NCBI GenBank assembly: GCA_016801845.1
Contig: CM028909.1
Span: 9,036,813 to 9,100,812, forward strand
DNA: 64,000 bases
Origin: Polydactylus sextarius
Lineage: Eukaryota; Chordata; Actinopteri; Polynemidae
Direction of reading: 5' to 3'
The stretch's first letter is position 1. Every line of letters starts with the position of its first letter. Shown piece by piece: positions 13,201 through 25,218 of this stretch. A program made the position numbers and the translations under genes. The notes under the pieces were generated by a model, which worked only from the letters and a program-made list of their open reading frames with translations, was not told where the DNA came from and ran no database searches.

Positions 13201-15896
13201 CAAGCGACGCTGAATAGGAATAGAATACAAATTGCTTTTTTATCTCTCTTAGGGCCAGGGCGAGAGAAAATGTGTTTGCGATTGTTGCTCCTCCGCCTGT
13301 GAAGGATAAAGCCTCAGTACTGGGTTTGGGCTCCCTGTTAGCATTCATTCTATCCTCTCCTCTCTCTGTCTCCCTCTCTGTGTCTCTCTGTCCTCCCACT
13401 CCCTTTCTTTCCCCCATACTCTTTCTCCTCTTTGTCTGCACCATACTCTCTGTCTCTTCCTCCCCAGCAGGATTTTTTTTCTTGCTGTTTCCTTGGTAAT
13501 CATATCTCCTCTCCTCTCTTCTTTCCTCCCTAACTCTCACATGTCTCCCTGATGTGTGCTCCTCGCTCCCCTATATGTGTACGACTCCCTCTCCCATCAC
13601 CTCGTTCCCTCAATAATTGTCTCCATTCCTCTCCTCCTTCATGTTTCCATACAAGCTGAATATCTCTCTCTGTCGCTCACTCCCTCTCTCTCCATCCATC
13701 TATCCTTTTTTCTCTCCTCCGCTCAGTAGGACTTGTCATGATTTACGGTCTCTCTCAGCTCTTCCTTGCTCACACCGGAGATATTGGAAATTTGGAGTGC
13801 CTATAGATCACGCAGGGGGAGGAGGCATGAGCCTCCGCTAATCAGCCTTAACAGAACTGCGCAGCATTACAAATTTGAGCTCTCTCTTACAATTAGGCAG
13901 CATGTCTGCCTGGCATAACCCACGGCAGGGAGGCTGAGCCCGTGATGTCATGTTCAGCAGGTCTCCGCTCTATGTGTGTGTGAGTGTGTGTTTCTGTTTG
14001 TGTATGTGTTTTTGGGGAAAACAGGATGGTTTGAGCTCATTAATGCAGAGGACATGCTCCCCTTCTCCACACAGTGGCACTTTTATCCTTACCTCAGCTA
14101 ACACAAGGGAAGGTTAATGGGCGGTCATGCAGACTCAAACAATGGCATCTATGTTTATTAAGCAGCAGCAGTCTCACCATGTGATACATTTATTAATTAA
14201 TTATTTCATTTCAAACACAGGACATGCCTTAAGGGCCAGATAGGCACCCATTTTTGAGGACAATGTCAGGGAAAAAAACAAAGGCACTTCATTTTTTTGT
14301 TGTTGTTTTCATTTTCAGCTTGCTACTACTAATGTTGCTACATCTGTACCTATCTCACTTCTCACTATGTCCTTGTTCCCATCAGACACATGTGAATATG
14401 TATCCATGTTCTGTGTTAATACCCCTTAGGCCATTTTCCAGCACATAGATTTGGGTTTGACTTAGCATGATGGAGACACTAGGGCACGGGAAAGTCTTCT
14501 CAGTCTCAGCTGTTTCCTTTCCACTCAAAGTGACCGCTAAAACCTGACCTCTTATTTTGTGTCTTTAAACTATGGCCCAATGAGATTGGTATATCCATTA
14601 CTTCATTTTTAATGGAATGAAGTGCCAGTGGTAGTTGATAGCTCCAGGCTCATAATGCAAACAGATGCTCATTACTCTTTTTGCTGCAAGACATTTTTTA
14701 CATGTCTGTTTTAGACAGGCAATCTGGAGGCCAGCTCAAAGGTTAGGCGATAAGGAAGTGGTTTCATGAGATAATGACCACTTTCCATTTGCCATTTTAC
14801 CTCTTACACATACACTTAACATCCATTTGTAACCTGTCATCCCCTCATATTCATATTATTCGCTGATCTCCTCACATCAGTGTTTGACGAAAGCTATTTT
14901 GCTTTATCAAGATGCAGCGAGTTCAAATACAAATTTGCAAGGCAGCCTATTAACATTTCAAAAACAAAGACTTGACTTGAGCTAATTTAATCTGTAGTAC
15001 ATCTCCAAAGTAAGGCCACTTTCTTATGTGCGGAGCAAAGTGAGCTGAGGAGAAGAGAAAGATAAGAAAAATGAAAGCCCCAGTGTGGGGTAGTGGAGAG
15101 AAATTGTTTGCTACCATCCCTGCTTAGGCCTCTGCTCATAGTGTGGGTACTTGAGAAGCTGACAGAAGCGCTGCAAGGTTTACTGAGCTTTCTTTTGTTG
15201 ACAGGCATCAATGTGTTGACTGCTGTTGTAGGCTGAGGTCAAGGCAAGGCCTCTACTGGCTCTTTGTGAAGTATAAAAAACAACCTAATACATTCACTGG
15301 TCCAGGCGTTTCACCTCCCTTTTTGTGTTAAGGGGTTTCAACGTTCTTGTTCGACTCACTTCAAGTGAATAGGCTTTTATGCAGAGCTACATTCAGAACA
15401 GATGCAGCTGCAGTTCCATAACAGGTCAAGGTTTCTTTTTTAAATGTGTTTATGTGTATGTATATTACTTTATTTGCTACAGGATCATGTTAACTGGAAT
15501 ATTATTGGATGCCTGGATTTCTGATAAGCAGTCAAATTTGTCTTGGTCTATGAAATCCATACATTTACATCCCATTTACATACATTTTCTGCATCCATCT
15601 TTTCACTCTTTACCTTGATTGGCTATTTATAGTTTGTGACATCAAAAAATAGAGCAACTTTTTTCTTTCTTTCTTTTTCTTTCTTTTTTTTCTTTGTGTT
15701 TACCAAGTCATATCATAATGATATTGCTCGGATGTTGATGATGATGATTAATTTTACATGTGGTCTGGCTGTGACCTCATCCTACTGAGAATTTATATGC
15801 AGTTTGAGTCACAATGTGTCAGTGCACTTATAGCTGTTTGCATTATGCATATTTGCCAGCCACGACTGCAGGGGTTGTATTGTTTTCCCCTTTTGA

Positions 15897-15899
<3 letters not shown>

Positions 15900-15936
<37 letters not shown>

Positions 15937-16039
15937 CGTCTGTGTGTGTGTGTGTGTGCGTGCGTGTGTGCGTGCGTCTGTGTGTGTGTGTGTGTGCGTG
16001 CGTGTGTGCGTGCGTCTGTGTGTGTGTGTGTGTGTGCGT
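15900..16039 (+). repeat. (GT)n/(GC) compound repeat with a 38-bp higher-order unit
   Basis: A GT run is interspersed with GCGTGCGTC blocks. The segment 15941-15978 is repeated identically at 15979-16016, a perfect 38-bp tandem duplication laid over the dinucleotide repeat. The alternating purine-pyrimidine composition with GC steps is of the Z-DNA-prone type. Confidence 0.93.
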
Positions 16040-19000
16040 CATCATGGAAACATATGGTCACCAGAGACACTCATTGTTGCAGGAACTGCCACAGAGATGT
16101 GAGTTCTTCAGAAGGTGTTTATGAGTCTGTCTGTCTTTAGACAGATTTTGTCACCCTGATAATGTCAGCACGTTGACAGGCGTCATGTCTGGTATGATCC
16201 AATCACAAGCTGGTCGGCATTCATGTGCTCATGTTTGCAGTCACACACACACACAGATAAAGCTGCATTTGCATTATTGTTATCTGCAAGTGCAACTTGG
16301 CAAATACTAAAGAGAATAGCTGTGTTAGTGCCTCGTTGTGTTCAGTTTGTGTGTTAGTGTGTGCGTCGCTGTATGGTGGCATGCCGTAGGCCCTGTGCCA
16401 CCCTTCCATCCCATTAGCTGAGCCCAGCCCCTGCCTGTGTCTGCTTTAACCTTGGCCAGCGGGCTGGAGGAGAGGGAGAGTAATTCTAACCTTAAAAACC
16501 TGCTGATTAAAGCTAGTTTGGTGGAATTCGATTCCACTTAATGCCTTTGGCCGTGAGCCCAGCTGGCTAGCATTAGCATCAACAGACACCGTGTCTTCAG
16601 TCAGGGAGACAGACGTGCATGGGCATGTGCATGAGCTTCCTCTGGCAGATACAAAAGTGCGGCTGTAAACCCCACATCCCCTCGTCTATCTTTCTGACTC
16701 TCTCTTCTTCTCTGTCCTCTCTCTCTCTCTTTCTCTTTCTCTCTAATCCCACTCTCATTTCTCTCCCTACCCAGTGTGCACCTTTTGTATCCAACTTCAT
16801 CACCACAGTTTTGCTCCCTAAAATATCTTTCCTCTCTTTTGTCTTGAATTTGTTCTTGTCTTCCTTAACTTCAAGAATGAGGCCAGAGAGAATCATGGCT
16901 TTCAGTGTGGCATGTGGTCAGGGGGCCTCTCCCTAACTGCCTCATCCCTGTTATTGTTTTCCTCTTGAACTTGATGTATAGCTGTGTTTACGCGTCCAGC
17001 GTGGCTAATTAATTCTCCTCTTCAGGGCCTGTTTATCAACTGTTTGTGTATATTTTACAATGAGTATGCTATTTTTAGAGTCGATCATTTCCATAACACA
17101 TGCATTTTTTCCAGAGCATCATTTGTTTTGCTTTGTTGAGGAATTTCGTTTGTTTTTCTTTTTTTTTCACTTCAGCGCGGGTGGAGCCTGCCAATTCATT
17201 TTGTAGCGCGCTCAGTTTTGACTGATTTAGAGGCTGCAGCTGGTCCAACGAAGAGGACCAGGGAGATAAATCTAAGCCTCTTTTGATTTATTATGTATAA
17301 TGTCTCATCAACCGTTGCTTAAGTCTTCAGATGCACTGAAGAATTATACTGCTACAACTTTACAAGTAGCGGCTTATTTAAAGGGGTATAAAGATGGAGA
17401 GGAATCCTAATAGAGAAAGTAGTAGCTGGGATAAAAGCCACAGTCATTGTGCCAGTAACATACAGAGGCCGTGCATTTTTCTCCGAATCCAAAATATAAA
17501 TGAGATACTGTATATTCTGGGCATTCTGGGCATGGTGCCACCCTAGCAGACACTACAGATAATTTGATTCCCGCTGAACGATTGGGAGCGAGCTGGGCGG
17601 AGCGGCTGACTGTAAAGACAGCAGGTGAAATGCAGAGCATTACGGTATCAGTTGAAAATGAGCTCATCCTCCAAACTGGAAGTGGCACTTTTCAGACGCA
17701 AGTCATCTAATCACGTCTATATAGAGCCAGAAATCGTTGGTTGATCAATAGTCATCATGAATGCTGTCAATGACCAGGATAGCTTGAATCTTGCATGGTC
17801 CATGAATCTCTATTCAGTATAGATTTTGCGTTCTCTCTACGGATGGGGTTTGATAGTGCTGCCTGATTGGCTGTTGCATGAGCTCTATTTATGCTGCGGT
17901 GCCCCAGGCTGAATCACCTGCCCCAGGCATCCATGTGAATAGACATATGCAAACTTGCACACAAACAGAAGTACACACCAAATGATACATTCCCTCTAAT
18001 GAAGCAGTGAGCCAGAAGTGACTTTACCAGGTGGATGTCCATGTCAACAGTTGTATAATAGTGTGAACGAAGTCACTCAATACAGAGAGAGAGACATGAA
18101 AAATTTACAGACTGCATATTATTCACATCCTGAGTGATGATGTGTGTGAACTCATGTTAGCTAAGAAAGCTTATAGGACAGACAAGTCAATAGTAAAACT
18201 ATCCTCTGAAGAGTAAGTTGGACATGACAGATGGAAACTGGGAGCTGGACGAGGCATGTTGTGTATATTTCTGTGGGTGAGTGAGTGTTTATTTGTGTGC
18301 ATGTGCGCTCCTCTCTGTTGGACTGACAGTCTAGCAGACAGACAGATGTGCGGCAGCTTCTGACAGTAAAACTTTTGCATCACTGCAGGAAAACAGCAAA
18401 TTGCCAACATAAATAAGGTGCCACGCTCTGATTAGGACTGTCTTCACACATCGTTATGGTCTAATGAGTGAGTTTCCCCCTCCTCTCTCTGTCACACTAT
18501 ACTGTGTGTCTACTTGCCTTCACAGACTTTGCATTTTAGTAACCCATCTCTTGCTGTGCCTGACATCTGTCAGCCATGATGGATGATTGTAAGTGAGGAG
18601 TCGCCAGGGCAACAGGCAGAGCAGGGCCAGCGGTGGCCTCCAGAGGCAGGACAGGTAACCACTGGTGGCCCTGCCTTTATATCAGAAGGCTTTATTTAGG
18701 TTGAACTGTTTATCACTGGGATGTCTGGTCAGCTTGCCCTGTGTGAACTGCGATCCTGCTTCACTCAGGACCGTTTTTTAACACCACAAGGGGAGGGGGA
18801 CGTATTCAGGCCAAGCAATAATACCCTTTCATTGGGCCAAGCTAACGTTTCATCGCCTTGGCCACTTGCTTGAGTGACAACACCAAATGAATTTGCTGCT
18901 TCAGTGTCTGACTTTGGAGGACACACGTCGCTGTAACTCTTTATTCCTGCTGTCCGTCAGTGACAGCACATGAATACATTATGGACACAGTGCTTGCGAA

Positions 19001-21714
19001 TACTTCTATTAACTGTTGTGTATCATTCCTCTATTGCGTCTCAATTGCACCCCCCCAACACAACAGCATTGTGGTGATACATTAACATGCGCGAATATGT
19101 GTGTGCGTACGTGCACGCTCATGTATTTCCTTCAACTGTGTTTGTGCCTGTGTGCAAAAGCTCTTCAAAATTACACATTGGGAAACTGCACTTTTTATGA
19201 GAGGATATGTGTGTATGTGTGTATAATTATGGTTTAATTGCTTTCCCTGTGATGTGCTGTCATCTGTCACAGCCCAAAGACAGCAAATAATGGTTCTGCT
19301 GCTGTCACTTTGTCACCCAGACGCTCAGCATGCAGAGAGCAGCAGAAACACCAGTAACTGATATGCGTCTTGAATTACTGATAAGCGCTCAAGTATGATG
19401 AGCTTTGTGTATGTGGGCGTGTTTGTGCTCCCAAAAGTATCTTGCCCTGCCTTTCTATCAGGGTCTATTGTGATTGTCTTGTTTGTGTAAGTGTGCAGAA
19501 AGATGCACAAGTGTAACATCATGTGTCTGTGCTTATGTGAACACTTCTGTGTTTGTGAGTGGGTGTAGTTTTGGGTTTACTTTTTAATTCTATATGTGTG
19601 TATGAGAGCGAGTCTCTGTGTTGATGTGAGTGGGTTGGTGTGAGCGTTACGTGATGGTGAGGGTGTGCAAGCTTTACATGTGTTTGATGCCTACTGTATA
19701 TTGGCGCTGACAGGTGCAACAGTTGTGTTATGCTTTAAGCTGCTTGTTTGTCTGGCACACTGCTTTGTGTGGTTGAGAAATGGAGTAAACAGAGAGGGAG
19801 GAAAGCAGCCTGGGGGCTAATTTATTCACTCCCCAGTCACCCTAGTCACAGAGGCCTGTTGCACCAGCCCACCTGTCAATCCTGAGACGCATGCCGTAGC
19901 CTTGTCCAAGTGCACGCAGCCACACAACAGCCCACTCTCAGTAGGCCAAGTGCTTAAGGCTTGAACAGTATTAACCATGATATATCAATAAACTCTCTGT
20001 AATCAGAATTAACAAGACAGCAAGTTTTTTTTTCTTTTTTTGTTTTTTTTTTTCAGTGCATAAGCACCATTTAGAACTGCAATTTTCTCTGCGCTGTGAA
20101 AATGACTGCAGATTTACATTTGTTTCAGCCTTGGTATTGACATTTAAAGTCAAATATAAAATAGACAGAATGCCCACATTTCTGTTTGTAAGCACATTTC
20201 ACACAAGTATTGCAACACATGACTGTAGTGAAGTGCATAAACAGTTTAATGTAGACAAATGTAACTTATTGCATCATAACTACCTGATCCCTGAAAAGAC
20301 TACAAAGTAATGTTTATAACATAAGCACTCACAGAACTGCACTGTAGAAATGTTTGAGCTGGTAGCTGTTGTAGTTGACTGTAGTAATGTGATGTTCAAT
20401 GCACTGTGGGAGTGGGAGGAAGTGTCTGTCAGTTGCCAGCGTGGAGTAATGGATAACAGAGTTATGGGAGTGGGAGGGGGCATGCATCCAATTTCAGACA
20501 GCTGTAATGGATGAGAGTACAGAAAAAAAATAAGAAGAGAAGGAAGTCTGCATGCCTCCACTATCTCCAACTCTCACACTCAGAATCCAGTAGTATTGAA
20601 ATCAGTCCACAATAAATGTGATTGGAACAATGGAACACCTGGAGGAACAGCCCAGGCTGATGTGACTTTTGTTTGTTGTGAATTGGTCATAGGGTGTCTA
20701 CATGTGCTGTGTGTGTTGCACACACGCAACCACATCCGTGTGTTTGTGCATCTGTATGATGTGTTTGTTTTTATTAGCTATGTAATGCGTCTCTCACCAT
20801 GTGCCCAGTCGTGTAGCTGTGCTGTGGCAGTCTGCTATAATTAATCAGACAGTTTGATGTTGCCAAATGGGTGTTTATACAGACTGACTTCTTATGCAGG
20901 GCCTTGCTCATTTTAACAAGGCTTTCGTAAACTAGATGAGCACATAACACACTTCAAGGCGTCTTTTCATCACATGGTCCTCCAAGCAACGGAACCCGAT
21001 GTCCTCATGCCTGGCCACGCTCCCTCTCCCCTTCCTCTCCGCCCACCCATTCACATCTACAGTGCCTAAAGAAACTCGACTTAACTTATTGAACGCACAA
21101 CTGTGGTATAACAAAGTTGTGTAAGGACATTCTGACAAACAGTGTATCTACAACACCAGCTGTGATTTCTCCTGATTTTTAAACAAACAGTTATACCAAA
21201 GTGGAGCGGAGGAAAGCTCACCCCCCTCCGACCTGCTTGTTTGATTTATTCCTTTAAGAGGCGAGCTTCATGACTTTAGAGCAATTTTTTTCCAATATTT
21301 CCTTGCCGGTGGAGGGGGGTGGGAGCAGAGTGCTGTAGACTCTTGTTGCTGCTGTAAACAAGCAAAAGCTGGCTAGCCATTCCTCAGGGTCACCTGGGAG
21401 CCAGGGCCGTGGGTCTTCCAGAGAAGGATTGAGGAGGAGAGCGGACAGGAGGAGGATAAGTGCCGCCTTGCTCCTGTTCCAAGCTGTGCTGTTCTTTGGT
21501 ACATTTTTTTCTGCTGCCGGCTGGTGAAAAATGTCTTGTGGCCCCTCTGCCAGATACCAGGAGGCGTTATCAGCCCTGCCGAGCTCTCTCCACGTAACGA
21601 GCCCCCAGGCACAGTATTATCTGTTTACGATAAGGATATTAATAACACTGCTTTACTTATGTGCTGGGATGCCTTGTGTGGTTACAGGAGGGGTGTGGTG
21701 CGGTGTGATGGCAG

Positions 21715-21752
21715 GTTAGGGGGGTTAGTGGGGTTGTAGGAGGTTAGGGGGG
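21715..21752 (+). other. G-rich, telomere-like TTAGGGG cluster (G-quadruplex candidate)
   Basis: Two GGTTAGGGGGG words flank a GTGGGG block, giving three G runs of four to six plus GG pairs. It lies about 370 bases upstream of the acceptor of the exon at 22125. Four-run quadruplex formation would need one long run to be split or a GG pair to be used. Confidence 0.5.
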
Positions 21753-22124
21753 ATAAGGAGCACCTGAATCATTCTGTCAGAAGCTCTCTCCAGACAGGGC
21801 CGGATAAAAGTGGAAGAGAGAAATAAATGAAAGAAGGAACGCATCATATGGTCATACTAGTGCTGAAGTGTTCACTAGTTAACCCCATCCACTTTCTCCC
21901 TCCAGGTCACTGAAAAAAGAAAGTCTTTGTTTTAAGAACAATAGCTTGACCATCTGCCTGCAGGCCCATGTGGGAGTTATCATGAAAGAGGAAGGAGGTC
22001 GGGGGTCAAAGGTCACAGCTGTCATGATCAGCAGAGGGGTCATCATATTGTCTGAATTTTACTGTAGTTTAATGTCTCATCTTTTTGTCCTTCTCTGTCC
22101 CTCTACTATCTCGCCTCCTTCCAG

Positions 22125-22196
22125 TGTCTGTATGGCTGCTACGTCCACTCCTCCATCATCCCCACCTTCCACCGTAGGTGCTACTGGCTGCTCCAG
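22125..22196 (+). CDS. camta1: camta1 internal exon: CG-1 domain, C-terminal half (first part)
   Basis: This 72-base, phase-0 to phase-0 exon encodes 24 residues beginning Cys-Leu-Tyr-Gly-Cys and ending Tyr-Trp-Leu-Leu-Gln. It contains the invariant CG-1 signature HSSIIPTFHRRCYWLL. CG-1 is the N-terminal DNA-binding domain of CAMTA proteins, nuclear transcription activators of plants and animals. The acceptor is a long pyrimidine tract ending ttccag, and the donor is CAG followed by gtaag. Translation matches vertebrate CAMTA1 as I recall it almost residue for residue and joins in frame to the exon at 44644. The exon is too short to stand out as an open frame. Upstream CG-1 exons and the start codon are outside the window. 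Whether this is the a or b paralogue is not resolvable here. Confidence 0.96.
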
Positions 22197-23672
22197 GTAA
22201 GAACTCCTTTTTTACTCCTTTATAGTTCACCACACTTTAGTTTTCACTCTCCAGCCTATCCAGAGCAACTTGAATGAGTTGCATGATATCAGTTTCCATT
22301 TAACCGGAGCATTTTCCTTTGACAGCCGGCAGGCAGACATCAACCTATTCCCCCCGCCACCTCCCTCTCTTTCTTCTCTTTTCTCTCCCCAGCCTCCATT
22401 TCCCTTATCTTTCCCAGTCATTCACTTTTCTGATGGCATTGCCCATACACACCGTCCAGCAGGAGGACGGTATCTCAGCCCGCTAAAAGCTTTGCCATCT
22501 CCCCTGTCTAACAGCTGCGGTGATGGGCAGTAAAAGCATGATGGAAGAGGTTCCCTGTACAGTATAGTGTGCTTACAGTGGGTCGTCAAGTCCGCAGGCT
22601 GAGAGTGGTTGTAAATAGTAGTCCTTTGATCACCTCCCCAATACATCTCATCATTCTCGTTTAGCATGGCAGCTATTATTGTTGGAAGGTGCCTGATATG
22701 TACATCCATTCACACACACAATATTAAAGGAGCATCAAGTGCACACAGACACGCACACACACCACAAGCGCACACACTCAGACAGAGTGTGTGGAGCTGC
22801 TGCTATTTTTGTCTCTCTATCTGTCCATCTATTTATCTTTCTGTAGTTACATGTCTTGCAAACATATACTTTAGTATAAAACGAAAAAAAACAGCTTGGT
22901 AACAAATATGCTTTGGCCTTCAGTTTCTCCATGATGTATTTCTGTGGACAAGAATTGTCTTGTCACAACATCTCGGCTATATTGAATAGACCCAGCAGAT
23001 GAATCAATCTAACCAGCCCCCCTCCTTTTTTGTATGGTCTCTTAGTAAAAGAGGGGAGCACACTGGTAGGGAAAAGACAAAAGACAAAACTGTCCGTAAC
23101 AATGTTTAAATACTAATCAAAATAATTAGAGTGTTCCCACAGCAAACAAAAGCTTTCAAACAACAACTGTTTATTTCTCTCTCGCTCTCTGTTGGCACTG
23201 TGTGTGTGTCACAGGCCTAATAACAACACCAGCAGACTAAAAGCATGTCTCCTCTTGTCTCCTCTGAGTTCAATCAGCGAGGCTACTCAGATTATTTTCA
23301 CTTAAAGAGATTTTCCAAATGATTAGAGTTACAGCATATGATGAAAACTGCTAAGTAATGGAAGCAAGAAAAACAATGAAATGATGTTGTATAGAATATA
23401 TCAATCTGGATGTGGAAACAACTCAAGGCACAATACTATATGTACTTTCCGTCTTTGGTAAGTCTGCATATTATCATTTATCTGCTTCCCTTTGCGGACT
23501 GTCAAGGAAATGAGGGTAATGTTCCACCAGGAAATGCCAGGGTAAAAAAAGAAGAAAAATACATCCAAACTTTAAGTAAAACTAATATGAAGCAGCAGCC
23601 ATTAGCCCGATCAAGCGGTTATCAACTAAAATTAAAGTCATTTTGTATGAAATTACCTCATTGTGTGTCCTC

Positions 23673-23695
23673 TTTTTTTTTTTTTTTTTTTTTTT
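23673..23695 (+). repeat. poly(T) tract, 23 bases
   Basis: An uninterrupted run of T in the intron. Confidence 0.95.
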
Positions 23696-24186
23696 GAGCT
23701 ACAGCGTATGGATAGAAACCCGAAGAGGGAATTTCATACTTAAAGGCTGTAGCTTCGGAAGATACCCTCTTGATTGGACTAACAGACTGCTGAATCCTCA
23801 TATTAGCTTCAGCTCAACTGAAAAAGCATTTTAGTGCAGAACAATGGCTGTGGGTTTTATCTACAATCATGACATAGAATTGCAAAAGGAGAGGGTCTCC
23901 TCAGGGCCACTGTAGGAAGCAAGATGTTTTTCGATGACTGAAAATATCTGTGTTCATAATGGCATTTGGGTTTCTTTTCTTTTAAGGCAGACTTAGCAAA
24001 TTTGAATTTATCCTTGAAGTTGATCTGTGGTCTAAAAGAGCATGAGTAGAAATAATGCATACAAACAGAAAGATGCATGCAGACTTTTAGAAACGTGTAT
24101 TCACTGCGCATAGAATAAATAACACAAAGAGCAGGGTTCACACTGAGTTACTTACTTTTTAAATCCACAGTACAGCCTTCATTTTC

Positions 24187-24190
<4 letters not shown>

Positions 24191-24222
<32 letters not shown>
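24191..24222 (+). repeat. (TC)n microsatellite
   Basis: A 32-base pure TC dinucleotide run in the intron. Confidence 0.95.
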
Positions 24223-24224
<2 letters not shown>

Positions 24225-24445
24225 AGTTTTAGGAGTCACACACATAAACAATCATCAAACTTTGAGGAGTTCACGGACTCAGATTTACTTTTCTGTTACT
24301 GCAGAGCATCAGCTAAGAACAACTGGTTAGTGAATCCTTGGCCCTCAGCTCTCCTCCTCTCGCGCTGCTCAACATGACTCACAAGGCCCTGGTGTGCAGC
24401 TAAGGCATCCACTCATTCAAAAACAAAAATTGCCTTCTGCTGTCC

Positions 24446-24489
24446 AACAAAAAAAAACAAAAAAAAACAAACAAACAAAAAAAAAAAAA
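24446..24489 (+). repeat. A-rich tract with interspersed C
   Basis: A runs are broken by single C residues (AAAC and longer units). It resembles a decayed poly(A) tail, but no SINE or LINE body could be recognised upstream. Confidence 0.8.
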
Positions 24490-25159
24490 CATTTATTTAT
24501 AACTAAGTATTTTCTTTGGCACTGAGTGTTTCTGAGACCCCAGATTTACATCTCTGTTCAGGCAGTTTATTGCAGACCATCTGTGTTGACAGGAAACCAC
24601 AATCACGATGACACCAGAGGTAAAAGATTACACCACTTCGGCCCATATCTCTCCAGCTGCAGATGGACTTTCAGTACGTCTGTCTCTTTAAGCCATTTTT
24701 AGTCAAACAACTGCTGACAGTCAGCCCTGCTGTTACAACGCTATTCCTCTCATATTTTCTCTCTTTTTCCACCTTTCTTCAGTTTCTGAACCCTCTGTCC
24801 CTGACTCCCTTTGTACCATTTGCTGTGTCCATATGAGATTTGCAGGCAGTAGTCTGTCAACAGCAGAGCAGCAAGGAGACTGGAGCTCCCAGAGCGGCAA
24901 CAGGGAAAGGTCACCAGTGAGTGAAAAATGTAAATATTCAGCCATCCAGTGGCCACAGTCACGGAGAGACAGGGATGAAAATAACTCCTATTACACAGCA
25001 CCAACAGGGAGGGAACACAGAGGACAGAGAGGGTAGAGGGGTACAGACAGACTGTGAATGAGAGAGAGAGAGTGAGATGGACACAACTTTTAAAAAGTTA
25101 GACTAAAAAACACTCTGAAGGGAGAGAAGGGAGAGAAAGCTAGATTTAAAGATTTGAAG

Positions 25160-25163
<4 letters not shown>

Positions 25164-25213
<50 letters not shown>
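25164..25213 (+). repeat. (AT)n microsatellite
   Basis: A pure 50-base TA/AT dinucleotide run, self-complementary and so prone to cruciform extrusion. Confidence 0.97.

Positions 25214-25218
<5 letters not shown>

Larger units (their letters stand above)
1..22124 (+). other. camta1: camta1 intron (3' part), no coding exon seen
   Basis: This is the 3' end of a very large intron that ends in a good pyrimidine tract and AG at 22124. I looked for the preceding CG-1 exon, whose peptide is strongly conserved, on the + strand and did not find it, so this intron exceeds 22 kb. Open frames here, including one of 267 codons at 11355-12158, are carried by pyrimidine-rich or GT-rich low-complexity DNA and have no recognisable domain. 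The contents are microsatellites (listed separately), one possible dispersed repeat near 8.2-8.5 kb, and several complex, AT-core-rich stretches that could be conserved non-coding elements. Otherwise I see nothing. Confidence 0.85.
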
